A stretch of DNA of 64,000 nucleotides from Meghimatium bilineatum (GCA_034231615.1 CM067312.1:7748546-7812545); one strand, 5' to 3'. Shown: positions 10,250 to 21,917, numbered from the stretch's first letter. The notes: a model not told the origin generated them from the sequence alone. Program-made: numbers and translations.

Positions 10250-11250
10250 AGAAGACTAAGTTTCTATTAAATAATCTTCCTCAGGAGAAAAAAAGAAAAA
10301 AGGAAGAAAAAAAATAATATTGCGAAAAGAGAAACATTGTGTGATAGAAAGAGTGGAGGAAGAGTAGATAATAAAGTAGAGAATATATATATAGATGAAG
10401 AAAACGACGACGGAAGACAAATACAACGAGATCAGAATAAAGAGCAAATAATAAAATAAAAGAAGAGGGTATAACAAAAGAAAAACCTACTTTTCTGAAA
10501 TATGTTATCGCAGGATTGTTCCTGGACACAGAACATTTATCCTTTTATATCACCCCCCCCCCATACCATGATTGTTGGTCATCACAGAAAAAACGGGCCT
10601 AAAACTGATTTCCCCATATACGTCTGCGGTGTGAGAAGGGGATTCAACTTTCACATAATCTATCCTAACGCAATGTCGGACGTAGAAATAAAACAATAGA
10701 TATATATTTCAGTCAGATCTTCGATTATGAGGTGGCATTTGATCTGGGGGCTTCAGTAATCTAATATGTGCTGGGATATGTGCGCGTGCGTTGACCGTTA
10801 AAGTTCATGCTTTCACAGGAGTTGTTAATTGTAGCCACAGCGCGCGTGTGCTTGAACTCATTGGCATCTCCCCAGGCCGAGTGGATTATGACAGAAGATC
10901 ATGTCGTACAAGTCTATAGGGAAATGTACGTTATATGAAATTTTACGGTAATTTTAGTGTCAGATCCAATTATGGTGTCATTTTGTAAATGTGATTAATA
11001 AGAGTTGGGGAAGGGAGAAGTAAGAGAACATCACATGAAGATGTAATAATAATTGACGCATATTCAGTAGAGCAAATTGCTCGTGATCTATTGATGCATT
11101 TTTTAAGCATTACTAATGCATTAAATCGTATCGCCAGTGTAATGTGGACGATCGGTTTTCGAACAGCGCGCTAAATGGCGCGAGTTGGGTGTGTGAAGTG
11201 AGCTAACTATTCACGCCGTGACTGTGTCAATGAAAGATATAATAGTTTAA
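10250..11250. other. plain stretch with purine-rich left end
   Basis: 10260-10500 is A/G-rich low-complexity DNA. A C10 run lies near 10552. Nothing between 10700 and 11250 looks like a gene or a recognised repeat. Confidence 0.5.
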
Positions 11251-11251
11251 T

Positions 11252-11560
11252 ACAGCGGTTCTCAATATTTCTCCTCGGACGGGGTTGGGGGGGGGGGGGG
11301 GCTTATAATTTGTTAAATTTCTTCACTGGACAACTTTTGGCGAAGGGAGCATATAAATTGTCAATTTTTTTCAGTGGCCTTTCTTGGGGCAGGAGCATAC
11401 ACACTGTCACTTTTCTTCAATAGCCCCTCTGAGATCGAAAAAACAACAACACTGTCCACCCAATCAGGGGCATACAAAAAAGATTGTCAATGATCTTCAG
11501 TATCCACACTTCTCCCCGAAACCTATGTAAGTTTGTCAATTTGCATACTTAATTATTATT
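11252..11560. other. possible hAT-like fragment with G run
   Basis: Starts with cagcggttctcaatattt, close to the motif at 3197, and carries a long G run at about 11286-11301. The words agcatataaattgtcaa and agcatacacactgtcac give an internal weak repeat. No opposite end was found. Confidence 0.3.
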
Positions 11561-11695
11561 AATCCTTTCAGGGTTAATCCGACATCAACATTGGGTGGAA
11601 CATCCAATCCTACCTGCAAATCTCCTTAGTCGCCACTTATTCTGTGCATGGAAGGTAAACAGTGCTGTCATTCCTCACTCAATTTTCCTGTCCTA
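11560..11695 (-). repeat. family A fragment
   Basis: Contains complements of family A words: ccgacatcaaca, ggtggaacatccaatcctacc, ctccttagtcgccacttat and gaaggtaaacagtg. The tail half is missing. Confidence 0.6.
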
Positions 11696-11699
11696 TCAA

Positions 11700-12259
11700 A
11701 CACACTAACATCGACGTACTAATCTGATCTGTGTATGTACGACGTAATGGGCAACTATCGATGACGTACTTCACCGTTATCAATGACGAGTATCAGAAAC
11801 CTCAAAATATGTATCATCAATGTCTTCCAAAATGATGAATAAAGACTTGAATTAAAAAAGAATAAACGGAACAAAACATATGTACAAGGTCACAAACAGC
11901 CATAAAATATTTTCTATAGGACACTGAAACCTAGCTTCAAATTGAATACGAAAAAAAAAATGAAATTACATTATTCTGTCTATTCTTTTTAAGGGCCGAA
12001 GTAGATTATCACAGCAGTAGATATTTTGTTTTCATTTTTCATCTTGGCTTGTCTTTAGTGACTTTAAGTATCTGTGCTAGAAATTTGTGATAAGTTGTCA
12101 TTTTCATCAAATAAATCTAGTCTTTGTTCTTGTGATATGAAACCAGTCTGCATTTTATTTCAGAACTAATTAGGTGATTTTAAAATTTAATTTGATATTT
12201 TACGAATGTTTTTTTCTTCAAGTTTCATTTTTATACTAATCTAGTCTTTCGTTTCATAT

Positions 12260-12262
<3 letters not shown>
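11700..12262. other. plain AT-rich stretch
   Basis: No gene or recognised repeat; several short poly-A and poly-T runs. Confidence 0.5.

Positions 12263-12330
<68 letters not shown>
12261..12330. repeat. (AAT)n microsatellite
   Basis: Perfect trinucleotide run of about 23 copies. Confidence 0.95.
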
Positions 12331-12394
12331 GAGCATAATCCATTAGATTTGTACACTGGATACATGAACACAAAATTTCATACAAACAACTCTA

Positions 12395-12945
12395 CCCTCA
12401 GTTATTCGGAGAAGTGAAGAAAAAGTGTAGAATAGGAATGGCTAAAAGTACCGTCAATGACATGAGGAAAATAGTAACATCTAAACAAATTACAAACAAG
12501 TTAAAAATGACAATTATAAAATGCTACATCTATTCTATATTAATGTATGGCTCAGAAAATGGAAACTAAATAAACAATTAGAAGACAAAATTGATGACTT
12601 TGAGATGTGGGTACATGGGAGAATAGGGAGAACATCATGGAAAGAGAAGAAAACAAATAAAGAAATTCTAAAAACTCTTAATATGAAGAAAGAATTATTA
12701 AGAGAAATAAAGATCAGGCAAATAAAATATTTTGGACACATTAAAAGACATGACACCTTATTGAAGACATTACTTGAGGGTAAAGTCAAAGAGAAGCGAG
12801 CAAGAGGTAGACAGAGATACAAGTGGGAGAGAAGCATCAGAAGATGGACAGGTTACAGTCTAGCAGAGTGCATCACCAAGACAAGAGACAGGGGATGTTA
12901 GAGATCCGTTGCAGCCAATCTTCCTTGCGGAGACGGCACATGATG
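12395..12945 (+). mobile_element. RTE-like LINE 3' fragment (RT C-terminal region)
   Basis: Translation gives IRRSEEKCRIGMAKSTVND, then IIKCYIYSILMYGSE, a frame change near 12555, then WKLNKQLEDKIDDFEMWVHG, IKYFGHIKRHDTLLKTLLEG, RARGRQRYKWERSIRRWTGY and a stop at 12899-12901. The order 'YGSE..., GHI.RH, GRPR.KW...W..' is the conserved tail of endonuclease-reverse transcriptase LINE proteins. The 5' end, endonuclease and RT catalytic core are missing. The 3' end (ggagacggcacatgatgat) is shared with the minus-strand fragment at 2698-2925. Confidence 0.85.
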
Positions 12946-13184
12946 ATAAGAACAATCACGCCTAGATTATTCCTGGATGTATCAATTCAGGATTTTCTCT
13001 GAACCCTCTTTTTCTTTCAGCTTCCGCCGTTCATTGCAAAATAATGTATGAAGTGAGTTTTTTCTCGTTAGATGGACAGACCAAACACGGTTACGCTGCA
13101 TCACCCACTGCCAAAAGTGGTTCTTGCTGCATGTCTGTTTATTTGCTGCCGAACAACTATATTTATCCTTGTATTTTATGTACT

Positions 13185-13265
13185 TTGAGTAGAAGGCTCC
13201 TTCAATAGGCATTGTACTAAGTTGAAAGCTGAAGTCTCCTGGGTATGAAAAAAGCTAAGAAAGCC
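13185..13265 (-). repeat. family C dispersed repeat fragment
   Basis: Complement of the block at 38860-38960: catacccaggagacttcagc, then cctattgaaggag, then ccttctactca. The neighbouring minus-strand frame at 12982-13212 overlaps this repeat and is not considered a gene. Confidence 0.6.
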
Positions 13266-13411
13266 CACGCCACTGCACAAAGGAAGTAAGAGCTAATCGC
13301 TCGCAATACCCGGGGTTCTCATAAACATATAGCTAATTCTTTAAAAAATCGTATGTTGCATTTGTTTCCAAAAGCTTTAATATTTACATGTCTCTGATAT
13401 CGGAAAATTTC

Positions 13412-13655
13412 CATGGTTTTGTGGTTAAACCGTTTTCTTTGTGTTCAAGTGGTTGCGAGATTCGAATCGCGCCCGCGAAATTTTGTTCACAAAGTTAGTT
13501 TTGATTAGGAAATCTTGTTTAGAGCTACGGAATTACGTGCTATGAGTATTACTCTTAGCTAGTTGAGTGATGTTGTCGTTGATTGTAATAAAGTACATAT
13601 AGGGTAACCCAAGTACAATGACGTTAATCCTCTACACTTTTTCAGCCCTTTCAAT
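13412..13655 (+). mobile_element. tRNA-headed SINE
   Basis: The head has an A-box-like tttgtggttaaaccg and a B-box-like gagattcgaatcgcg, as in a tRNA-derived pol III promoter. The body then carries agctacggaattacgtg and the 3' end gttaatcctctacac...ttttcagc. The same head and body order is found at 37825, 40318 and, on the minus strand, at 47755 and 54095. A B box differing from a true tRNA, and the long body, argue against a functional tRNA gene. Confidence 0.75.
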
Positions 13656-13690
13656 TATCTGGTATCTTCTTTCAGATACACACTTGAACT

Positions 13691-14240
13691 TCGTAGATTC
13701 TAAACAAACTGCGTATATAAGAGCTACGCCAGAAACAATGTTGTAGAATCTCAACAACCTGCACATACTAGAGCTAAGATGCGAATAATGTTGTAGATTC
13801 TTAACAAACAGCACATACTAGAGCTAAGCTGTGAACAAAGTTGTAGAATCTCAACAATCTGCACATACTAGAGCTAAGCTAGAAACAATGTTGTAGAATC
13901 TCAACAATCTGCACTTACTAGAGCTAAGTTAGGAACAATGTTGTAGATTCTCAACAAATAGCACATACTGGAGCTAAGTTAGAAACAATGATGTAGATTC
14001 TCAACAAATAGCACATACTAGAGCTAAGTTAGGAACAATGTTGTAGATTCTTAACAAACAGCACATACTAGAGCTAAGCTAGAAACAATGTTGTAGAATC
14101 TCAACAATCTGCACTTACTAGAGCTAAGTTAGGAACAATGTTGTAGATTCTCAACAAATAGCACATACTGGAGCTAAGTTAGAAACAATGTTGTAGAATC
14201 TCAACAATCTGCACTTACTAGAGCTAAGTTAGGAACAATA
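13691..14240. repeat. 50-bp minisatellite, 11 copies
   Basis: Unit begins ttgtagattctcaacaaa, then agcacatactagagctaag and ttaggaacaatg. Copy types (cttactagag versus catactggag) recur in blocks, pointing to duplication of several units at a time. Confidence 0.9.
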
Positions 14241-14359
14241 TCACAGCGTATTCTGGCCTTCGGTTGGAAAAAGTACAAGTAAAACTACAAATGAGCTAGA
14301 AAACAGTGTAGATGTTTTCAAAAAGTTCAAAACTAAAAGTAATATCTTTATGAACACCA

Positions 14360-14640
14360 ACAAGTCTTCTTCTCTCGATCTCATTCTCAAACTCCTGTAG
14401 ATTACCTGGATGTAATCCAGAGAATGGAATGCGTTGTGTTATGGTTTACTTTGCTGCGATATCTGCGCATTTGGACCTGACAAATCAAACCTCAGAATGG
14501 CTTATGGACTAGTTTTACCCCATATCAGATGTGACAGCTACGTCACATTACATTGTTAGTCGCCTCTTACGACATGTATAGAAGGGAAACAGTATTTCTA
14601 ATCTTTGCTCGTCTTTCGAGCCCCGGCAACACATGGTTGG
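14360..14640 (-). repeat. family A dispersed repeat, near full length
   Basis: Starts with the tail complement tcttcttctc near 14367, then tctcaaactcctgtag, tggatgtaatccag, aatgcgttgtgt, gctgcgatatctgcgc, cgcctcttacgac and ccccggcaacacatgg. It runs antiparallel to the copy at 15750. Confidence 0.8.
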
Positions 14641-14813
14641 ACACCAACATGTGAAAATAATTATTTATCGAATGTGTCTTTAGATAAGGAAAAGTGACAA
14701 CACGTCATAGTAATAGGTAAATTTTGTGTAGATAGAGGTACTGATAAGCAGAAAAAAATCATTAAAACTGTTGTCTCTTTAATCTTTATTTGTTTTGTTG
14801 TCTTCCAATGTTT

Positions 14814-14888
14814 ATGTTTGTTTGATGTCTGGTTGTTTGATGTCTGGTTGTTTGATGTCTGGTTGTTTGATGTCTGGTTGATTGATGA
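14814..14888. repeat. 15-bp minisatellite, 5 copies
   Basis: Perfect copies of tggttgtttgatgtc; the last copy changes to ttgattgatga. Confidence 0.9.
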
Positions 14889-14889
14889 T

Positions 14890-15745
14890 TAAACATTAAC
14901 AGTCTTCTCAAAATATGATTATCAACATATAAACTTTTAACTCTTTATTCCCGAGAAACCGCTTAAAAGGTTACTTAGACCAATGAGCTGTACAAATCAG
15001 ACGTGATAAATAGAAATTTGTTCGTAGATTTCAATGAAATGAGACTTGCCATCTCTTCTTATTAATTATTAGTTAAGTATCATAACTTTCCTTAATGGGG
15101 ACTAGATTATTTTATTATGAGCTTTGGGGTTAAAAATGAACATTGTAATAATTTTATCAGTAATTCTCACAGCTGACGGGAATATACATTTTCATTTATC
15201 TTCATATCTCCTACTTGCATTTACTTGTATAAAAATTTTATCTATATTTTGTGAACTGTGACCATAATTATCTTTTTCTGTCCATGACAAAAGCAAAATG
15301 GACTTCGTTCGTGGATGAAGTGAAGTTTTTAACTAAATAAAGTTTAATTTTTTTAGAGGACTATCTCCTTCTATTGTCTTTTCTCTGCTTTTGCTGCAAG
15401 GCATCGCAGAATTGAATGAAGATCAATGTTCGGTTTTTGACACGTTTGATCGATTGATATGCAGTAATTTTGTGATATCTCTGAATGTTGGTAACTCCTT
15501 CAATCCACCATCTTCCTAGTCGTTCTTTCTCTGTTTAAAAACAATATAGAAAAATATCCATCACATTCTGGTTTCAAAACCAAGAAAAATGACATTACTG
15601 TCAATTTTTAGTTTAACTGAAATGATAGAAGTGGGATTTTTTTTTTTCATTTTTACATGCTCATTTACTGCATAACTAAGGGCTAAGAAGAAAATTATTC
15701 ACGTTTGGTCGAGAATACATGGAATCGATGTCATGCCTGCTGTAT
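14890..15745. other. plain stretch
   Basis: AT-rich, no gene or recognised repeat. Confidence 0.5.
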
Positions 15746-15749
15746 CACA

Positions 15750-16045
15750 ATATCGCCCGTGTGTTGCCGGGGCCCGAAATGGGAGCAAAGATTAGCAACA
15801 CTGTTTACCTTCAGCGCATGTCGTAAATGGAGACTAAGGAGGTTATGGGGTGGAGTTGGCTGTTCCATCCCATATAGAGTAAGTGACCCAAAGTCATGCT
15901 GAAGTCGGATGTGTCAGGTCGAAAGGCGCAGATATCGCAGCAGTGCTTTAAACCATGACACAACGCATTCCGTTCTCCGGACTACATCCTGCTAATCTGC
16001 AGGAGTTTGAGAACGAACGCAGAAGAAGAAGAAGAAGAAGAAATA
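15750..16045 (+). repeat. family A dispersed repeat, reference copy
   Basis: The most complete copy. Order of landmarks: cccgtgtgttgccggggccc, gagcaaagattagcaacactg, gcatgtcgtaaatggagac, aggttatggggtggagttgg, tgctgaagtcggatgtgtca, gaaaggcgcagatatcgcag, ccatgacacaacgcattccg, gactacatcctgctaatctg, gtttgagaacgaacgcag, then (aag)n. No open frame. The 65-codon frame at 15705-15902 is read from this repeat and is not a gene. Confidence 0.85.
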
Positions 16046-16049
16046 TCAC

Positions 16050-17325
16050 AGCATAACGCTTACTGTTCTAGTTACATAAAACACATTACTTTAGTTTCAT
16101 CTGTTTGCAATCGAATCGACATCCTTTAATTTGTGTATACTTATATTAGCAATCATTATAACTATTACAAATATTTATTTAACAAACGATCCCATAATGT
16201 TAATAATCACAACGCTATCGCATATTAAATGAAAATGGAAGGTATATTTACTGTAACGACAGGACAGTAGTTAACATGTGTTACACAGCATGAAAAGTAC
16301 TAGTTAAAATTAAATCGTTTTGATTACCGAGAACAGCTGACGACACTCGAGCGCTACTGGTGAGATGCAATTAGTAAGAAATTAGAGTTTTTATTACATT
16401 TTTTTATTGATAATTTCTGCTTTTATACAGACATTACTCAAAATTATATGAGGAATCTCACAGTTGTTTATATTTAAAAAAATTAAAAATTTTAATGCTT
16501 TTATTTTTTTTCTCGAATATTAAACTGAAAACAGCGTAGATGAAATACTAAAGTGACTCGGGCTAGTCTATTCCTACTACTTTGATGACCTAACGTCACT
16601 GCTAAAGACAATAGATGTTCTTCTTATATTGTTATACATATATTTGTTTCCTGCGATGCTTGGAAGCGAAGTCTACCAACTTGCAGTCTAGAGATTTGTT
16701 GAGATTGTTTCCCTTTAATCTCCTTACATATGACACTTATTGATGATTTCCTGGGCGAGAACTTGCTGCTTGAACATTGCAAGTAATCAATTCTTGATCA
16801 AGTTGAGATAACTCCCACCATATGTATATTCTGTTTATGAGAGTTATCTCTTATTTCAAAATGTATCGATCTCGTCATAATGAGATAGAAATGTGACAAA
16901 TAAATAAAAATAATTGATACGACGAGTGAGAGATTGAGAGAGAGACAGACAGTGAGAGACAGAGAGAGAGAGAGCGAGAGAGAGTGAAAAGGAACAGAGA
17001 AGAATAATAAAATAGTGAGAGAAACATTAGAATATTTAGTTAACAATCTATCACAATTAAAGTGTTTGAAGGTCAAGTACAGGACCGTCTCTGTGGGTAT
17101 CTGTTGTGGAAAGTGAAATCTCTGTCTACACGCAATCCTCTTCACCAGATTCTCACACATTTTTTCTGCTGTACTTTGTATTTTTGTTTTCTGTGTAGAT
17201 CTAAAATTATGTGCTCCAGTAGTACTCAACGTGGACAAGGGGGGGGGGCGCGGGGGCGCGGAGGGGACAATAAGACATTTAGGGGATAACGAAAAATTGA
17301 AAATTTTGGGAGCACTGACCCGACC
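16050..17325. other. plain stretch with a GA-rich run at 16926-16988
   Basis: AT-rich DNA with one gagagaga-type run and a G7-containing patch near 17240-17265. The 146-codon minus-strand frame at 16798-17238 crosses the GA run (translated as repeated Ser-Leu) and shows no domain. Confidence 0.5.
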
Positions 17326-17329
17326 GAAG

Positions 17330-18015
17330 GTGACTGAAGGCCTGGCATATCCGACTTTAGCTTTGATTCTCAGTGATTGACTCTATATTAGGTGGGGCAG
17401 CCAACTCTACTCCCAAACCTTCTTAGCAGCCTCTTATGACATGGAACATCAGTGTTGGAGTGAAAATCAAACTGTATAGGTCGCTGGTGCTTTCTGTTGT
17501 GTTGTATGGTTGTGAGAGTTGGACACTCACTGCGGACATGGAGAGAAGATTACAGGCTTTCGAGTATAAATGCTACAGAAGAATTCTACGAATTTCCTAT
17601 AGGGAACATAAGACCAATGTGTACGTAAGAAATAAAGTAGAGATGTGTGCAGGTGTCCAGGAGCCATTGCTTTCAATAGTGAAACGACGAAAACTAGCAT
17701 GGTTCGGACATGTATGCAGGCACGATTCCTTGTCAAAAACAATACTGCAGGGAACTGTCGAGGGTGGAAGAAGCAGAGGAGGCCAAATAAAGACATGGAC
17801 AGACAACATCAAGGAATGGACAGGGCTAGATATTTCCACACTCATCCGCATCGCTGACGATAGAATTCGCTGGAGGACTCTGTGTGCTGAAGCATCCAAT
17901 GTGGTACCCCTACGACCCTGAAGGGTTATGGGTTTATTGATTGATTGATTGATGACATGGAAGATAAGCAGTGGTGGTATTCTGTGCTCCACTTTCAGGC
18001 GCCAGCAGCGCACGG
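17330..18015 (-). repeat. family A copy split by a LINE insertion
   Basis: Left part 17330-17446 (tatccgactttagc, ggtggggcagccaactctac, cttagcagcctcttatgaca). Right part 17952-18015 continues the same repeat on the other side of the LINE (gacatggaagataagcagtg, ctttcaggc). The family A order is uninterrupted once the LINE and one copy of the duplicated target are set aside. Confidence 0.8.
17436..17962 (+). mobile_element. young ATTG-tailed RTE-like LINE nested in family A
   Basis: Body 17447-17951, flanked by the 11-bp target-site duplication atgacatggaa at 17436-17446 and 17952-17962. The 5'-truncated coding part is open from the insertion point to ...VVPLRP at 17919 (NISVGVKIKLYRSLVLSVVL, YGCESWTLTADMERRLQAFE, CYRRILRISYREHKTN, WFGHVCRHDSLSKT, RIADDRIRWRTLCAEASN). 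Only the C-terminal RT region remains, without endonuclease or RT catalytic residues. It ends in tttattgattgattgattg. Protein differences from the copy at 6457-7211 are very few (for example K/Q in GGQI.TW and D/E in RIA.D), so both are recent. Confidence 0.93.
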
Positions 18016-18365
18016 CCCGTAGATGTAGCTATTATAAACATACTTTCAATATATTGTTCTTCTTCTTCTTTCTTCTGTCATCCTATGTTGAGTCACGGCA
18101 AGTATTGAGAATGCGAGGAAACTTGTAAACAGGTCATCCATGGCCTTTCTTAACCTAACGTTAACAACACACCCATATTACGCGTCACTACGCGAGGCTA
18201 CTTCGTCCTTTTAATTCATTGGCGACACGCGAGTGACCTCTCAAAGTGACGCATAATAGGGTAATGTTAATGATGTGTTTCTGGTGATATATCAAAAATA
18301 GACTTAAAAAAGGTCCTCCAACGAACTAATGTATATGTGTAGATGTATTGTCTTCTCTATAGTTC
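18016..18365. other. plain stretch
   Basis: Nothing recognised apart from a short cttcttctt run near 18058. Confidence 0.45.
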
Positions 18366-18367
18366 GG

Positions 18368-19212
18368 TGTGGGTCAGCCGTCTGTACAGGTAAATAGCAC
18401 ATCAGTATGTATAGGTAGATGACCCAGCAATCTATACAATTAGGTGGCTCAGCAGTCTGTACAGGTAAATAGCACATCAGTATGTATAGTTAGATGACCC
18501 AGCAATCTATACAATTAGGTGGCTCAGCAGTCTGTACAGGTAAATGGCACATCATTATATATAGGTAGATGGCCCAGCAATCTATACAATTAGGTGGCTC
18601 AGCAGTCTGTACATGTAAATAGCACATCAGTATGTATAGTTAGATGACCCAGCAATCTATACAATTAGGTGGCTCAGCAGTCTGTACAGGTAAATGGCAC
18701 ATCATTATATATAGGTAGATGGCCCAGCAATCTATACAATTAGGTGGCTCAGCAGTCTGTACAGGTAAATAGCACATCAGTATGTATAGTTAGATGACCC
18801 AGCAATCTATACAATTAGGTGGCTCAGCAGTCTGTACAGGTAAATGGCACATCATTATATATAGGTAGATGGCCCAGCAATCTATACAATTAGGTGGCTC
18901 AGCAGTCTGTACAGGTAAATAGCACATCAGTATGTATAGGTAGATGACCCAGCAATCTATACAATTAGGTGGCTCAACAGTCTGTACAGGTAAATGGCAC
19001 ATCAGTATATATAGGTAGATGGCCCAGCAATCTATATAGGTAAGTGGCACATCAGTATATATAGGTAGATGGCCCAGCAATCTATACAATTAGGTGGCTC
19101 AACAGTCTGTACAGGTAAATGGCACATCAGTATATATAGGTAGATGGCCCAGCAATCTATATAGGTAAGTGGCACATCAGTATATATAGGTAGATGGCTC
19201 AGCAGTCTAAAC
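18368..19212. repeat. 75-bp satellite-like array with 150-bp higher-order period
   Basis: About 11 units. Each has caatctatacaattaggtgg, ctcagcagtctgtacagg, and a variable half that alternates between aatagcacatcagtatgta and aatggcacatcattatata. The alternation makes a 150-bp dimer through the middle of the array. The right end has shortened units (tctatataggtaagtggcac). The 99-codon minus-strand frame follows from the unit length being 25 codons. Confidence 0.9.
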
Positions 19213-19386
19213 AAGTGGGTGTGCTGTCTCCATAAAACAGTCGTACACAGTTGATTTGTTTTTAGTGCAGAGTTGATGTGTTGTTAGTACACAATTGATT
19301 TTTTTGTTAGTACACAGTTGACTTGAAAGTTCTAAAGTTCATTTAAGATAGAAATGTTTTCGAAATGAAATTGTATAGAAAGGTCC

Positions 19387-19816
19387 TAACAATACCATTG
19401 TCAGAAGGACGAACTAACGCAGTCGTCTGCAGTCTAACAATACCATTGTCAGAAGGACGAACTAACGCAGTCGTCTGCAGTCTAACAATACCATGGTCAG
19501 AAGGACGAACTAACGCAGTTGTCCGCAGTCTAACAATACCATGGTCAGAAGGACGAACTAACGCAGTCGTCTGCAGTCTAACAATACCATGGTCAGAAGG
19601 ACGAACTAACGCAGTCGTCTGCAGTCTAGCAATACCATGGTCAGAAGGACGAACTAACGCAATCGTCCGCAGTCTAACAATACCATGGTCAGAAGGACGA
19701 ACTAACGCAGTCGTCAGCAGTCTAACAATACCATGGTCAGAAGGACGAACTAACGCAGCCGTCCGCAGTCTAACAATACCATGGTCAGAAGGACGAACTA
19801 ACGCAGCCGTCTGCAA
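19387..19816. repeat. 48-bp minisatellite, 9 copies
   Basis: Unit contains accatggtcagaaggacg, aactaacgcagtcgtc and gcagtctaacaat. Copies are nearly identical. Because 48 is 16 codons it is open on both strands (about 160 codons each); neither product has support as a gene. Confidence 0.9.
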
Positions 19817-19867
19817 AGACCTCAACAGAAGAATAAAAGCTCATCACAACTATGAATAATCACAAGC

Positions 19868-20130
19868 TAATATATTTCGAAAATATAAAGAGACACAGTG
19901 GTTTATATAGAGAAAATATAAAGAGACACAGTGGTTTAGAAAGAGAAAATATAAAGAAAACAATGGTTTAGATAGAAAAAATATAAAGAGAAACAATGGT
20001 GTAGATAAAATATAAAGAGACACAATGATGTAGATAGAGAAAATATAAAGAGGCACAATGGTGTAGATAGAGAAAAATATAAAGAGTCACAGGGGTTTAG
20101 ATAGAGAAAATTTAAAGAGACACATGGTTT
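19868..20130. repeat. minisatellite of about 33 bp, 8 copies
   Basis: Units of gatagagaaaatataaag followed by agacacaatggttta, with small length changes. Confidence 0.85.
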
Positions 20131-20147
20131 AGAAAGATTAATCATGG

Positions 20148-20305
20148 AAGAAAAAGTTCCAGGGAAGTGAAAAAGAGGCATATCAAGTTTACGATGGACA
20201 CATGACTTCAAAGACCTTCTGAACATGACTAGAAGAAGCTGGACAGCTCGTTCAGAACGAATAGCCTACAGCCTGGCAGTGAGGACATGTTTCTGTAAGA
20301 AACTC
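20148..20305 (+). mobile_element. RTE-like LINE 3' fragment
   Basis: Translation gives IMEEKVPGK, then KRGISSLRWTHDFKDLLNMT and RRSWTARSERIAYSLAVRT. This corresponds to the end of endonuclease-reverse transcriptase proteins (usual form EGK..GKRKRGRP..RW.D). One stop interrupts it. It is a different family from the two young copies. Confidence 0.6.
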
Positions 20306-20569
20306 GTCATATAGATAAAATGTTAATTTGGTTAGATTAAATTTAACTAAATTAATTATAGTTTTTTTTCTATGTTTTCATTAGTTTTTGTATATAATTT
20401 AGAAATTTGGCAAATTTTTTTGGCTATATTGTAAATGCAAATATTCTATTCCAACTATCTGGTAAACATTAGGTTCTGAAAATTTTGGGGAAATGGAAGA
20501 ATACATTTGCAGTGCATCAAATAAGAAATGTTATCAGTACATAAGTCATGTTATACCAACATGGCTATT

Positions 20570-21262
20570 GAAATAGAACATCATGGCACACACAGAGACA
20601 ATGAGAAATAGAACATCATGGCACACACAGAGACAATGAGAAATAGAACATCATGGCACACAGAGACAATGAGAAATAGAACATCATGGCACACACAGAG
20701 ATAATGAGAAATAGAACATCATGGCACACACAGAGACAATGAGAAATAGAACATCATGGCACACACAGAGATAATGAGAAATAGAACATCATGGCACACA
20801 CAGAGACAATGAGAAATAGAACATCATGGCACACAGAGACAATGAGAAATAGAACATCATGGCACACACAAAGATAATGAGAAATAGAACACCATGGCAC
20901 ACAGAGACAACGAGAAATAGAACATCATGGCACACACAGAGACAATGAGAAATAGAACATCATGGCACACAGAGACAATGAGAAATAGAACATCATGGCA
21001 CACAGAGACAATGAGAAATAGAACATCATGGCACACACAGAGACAATGAGAAATAGAACATCGGGCACACACAGAGACAATGAGAAATAGAACATCATGG
21101 CACACACAGAGACAATGAGAAATAGAACATCATGGCACACACAGAGACAATGAGAAATAGAACATCGGGCACACACAGAGACAATGAGAAATAGAACATC
21201 ATGGCACACACAGAGACAATGAGAAATAGAACATCATGGCACACACAGAGACAAGGAGAAAT
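20570..21262. repeat. 35-bp minisatellite, about 20 copies
   Basis: Unit gaacatcatggcacacacag plus agacaatgagaaata. Length variants lacking one ca pair, and copies with atcgggc in place of atcatggc, are spread through it. Confidence 0.9.
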
Positions 21263-21264
21263 AC

Positions 21265-21915
21265 ATAGTTGACCTGATTTTTTAGCATTTTACAACTAAA
21301 GATGTAGATTACTCACAATTATGATGTTTTTATTTCAGCATTTAGCCAACAGGAAAATTGATAACAAACTTTTGGATCTGGCATACGTAACAGTGAAGTG
21401 TGGCATTGTGGGTTAGATAAGCGAGCTGGCGTGGACCGTGCTCCAGAATGTGAACAAGGTACTAGATATTTAAGTCGATCATTGTCTCTGAAGACTTCCT
21501 GACCTTCACATACGTGTAGATATCATGGTCTATTCTTCAAACATAATAGAAATGAAGGATGCCTTATAGTGCACATTGCTGTTTAACGAATTATTGTATT
21601 TGTATTTATTAGTTGAGAGTTGCAGTCTTCCTGGTACGAAAGATAGTTATGAAGAAATTCACGTTGGATATAGGAAACAAGAACTGCATTGCTCGTAATT
21701 AATGGGGTTGAAAATAAAATGGCAACACAGATGGATGGAAATTGGCGCAAAAAAAGCAACAACAAAAAAACAGCGACACATTGCTTTTCCATTCTTTGAA
21801 TACTTTTCCATCCTACTGGAAATCTGATAAGACGATTGTTCTGTTACAAGAGGTGATCCAGCAGAAGTTTGTCAATGAAATGCTGAAGAAGAATAAAGAG
21901 CAACATTAACATACT
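21265..21915. other. plain stretch
   Basis: No gene or recognised repeat. Confidence 0.5.
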
Positions 21916-21917
21916 TT

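Noticed and set aside
12982-13212. 76-codon minus-strand frame as a gene
   Set aside because: Half of it lies in family C, which is present three times in the window.
19343-19859. Two frames of about 160 codons, one per strand
   Set aside because: A 48-bp array (16 codons per unit) leaves both strands open.
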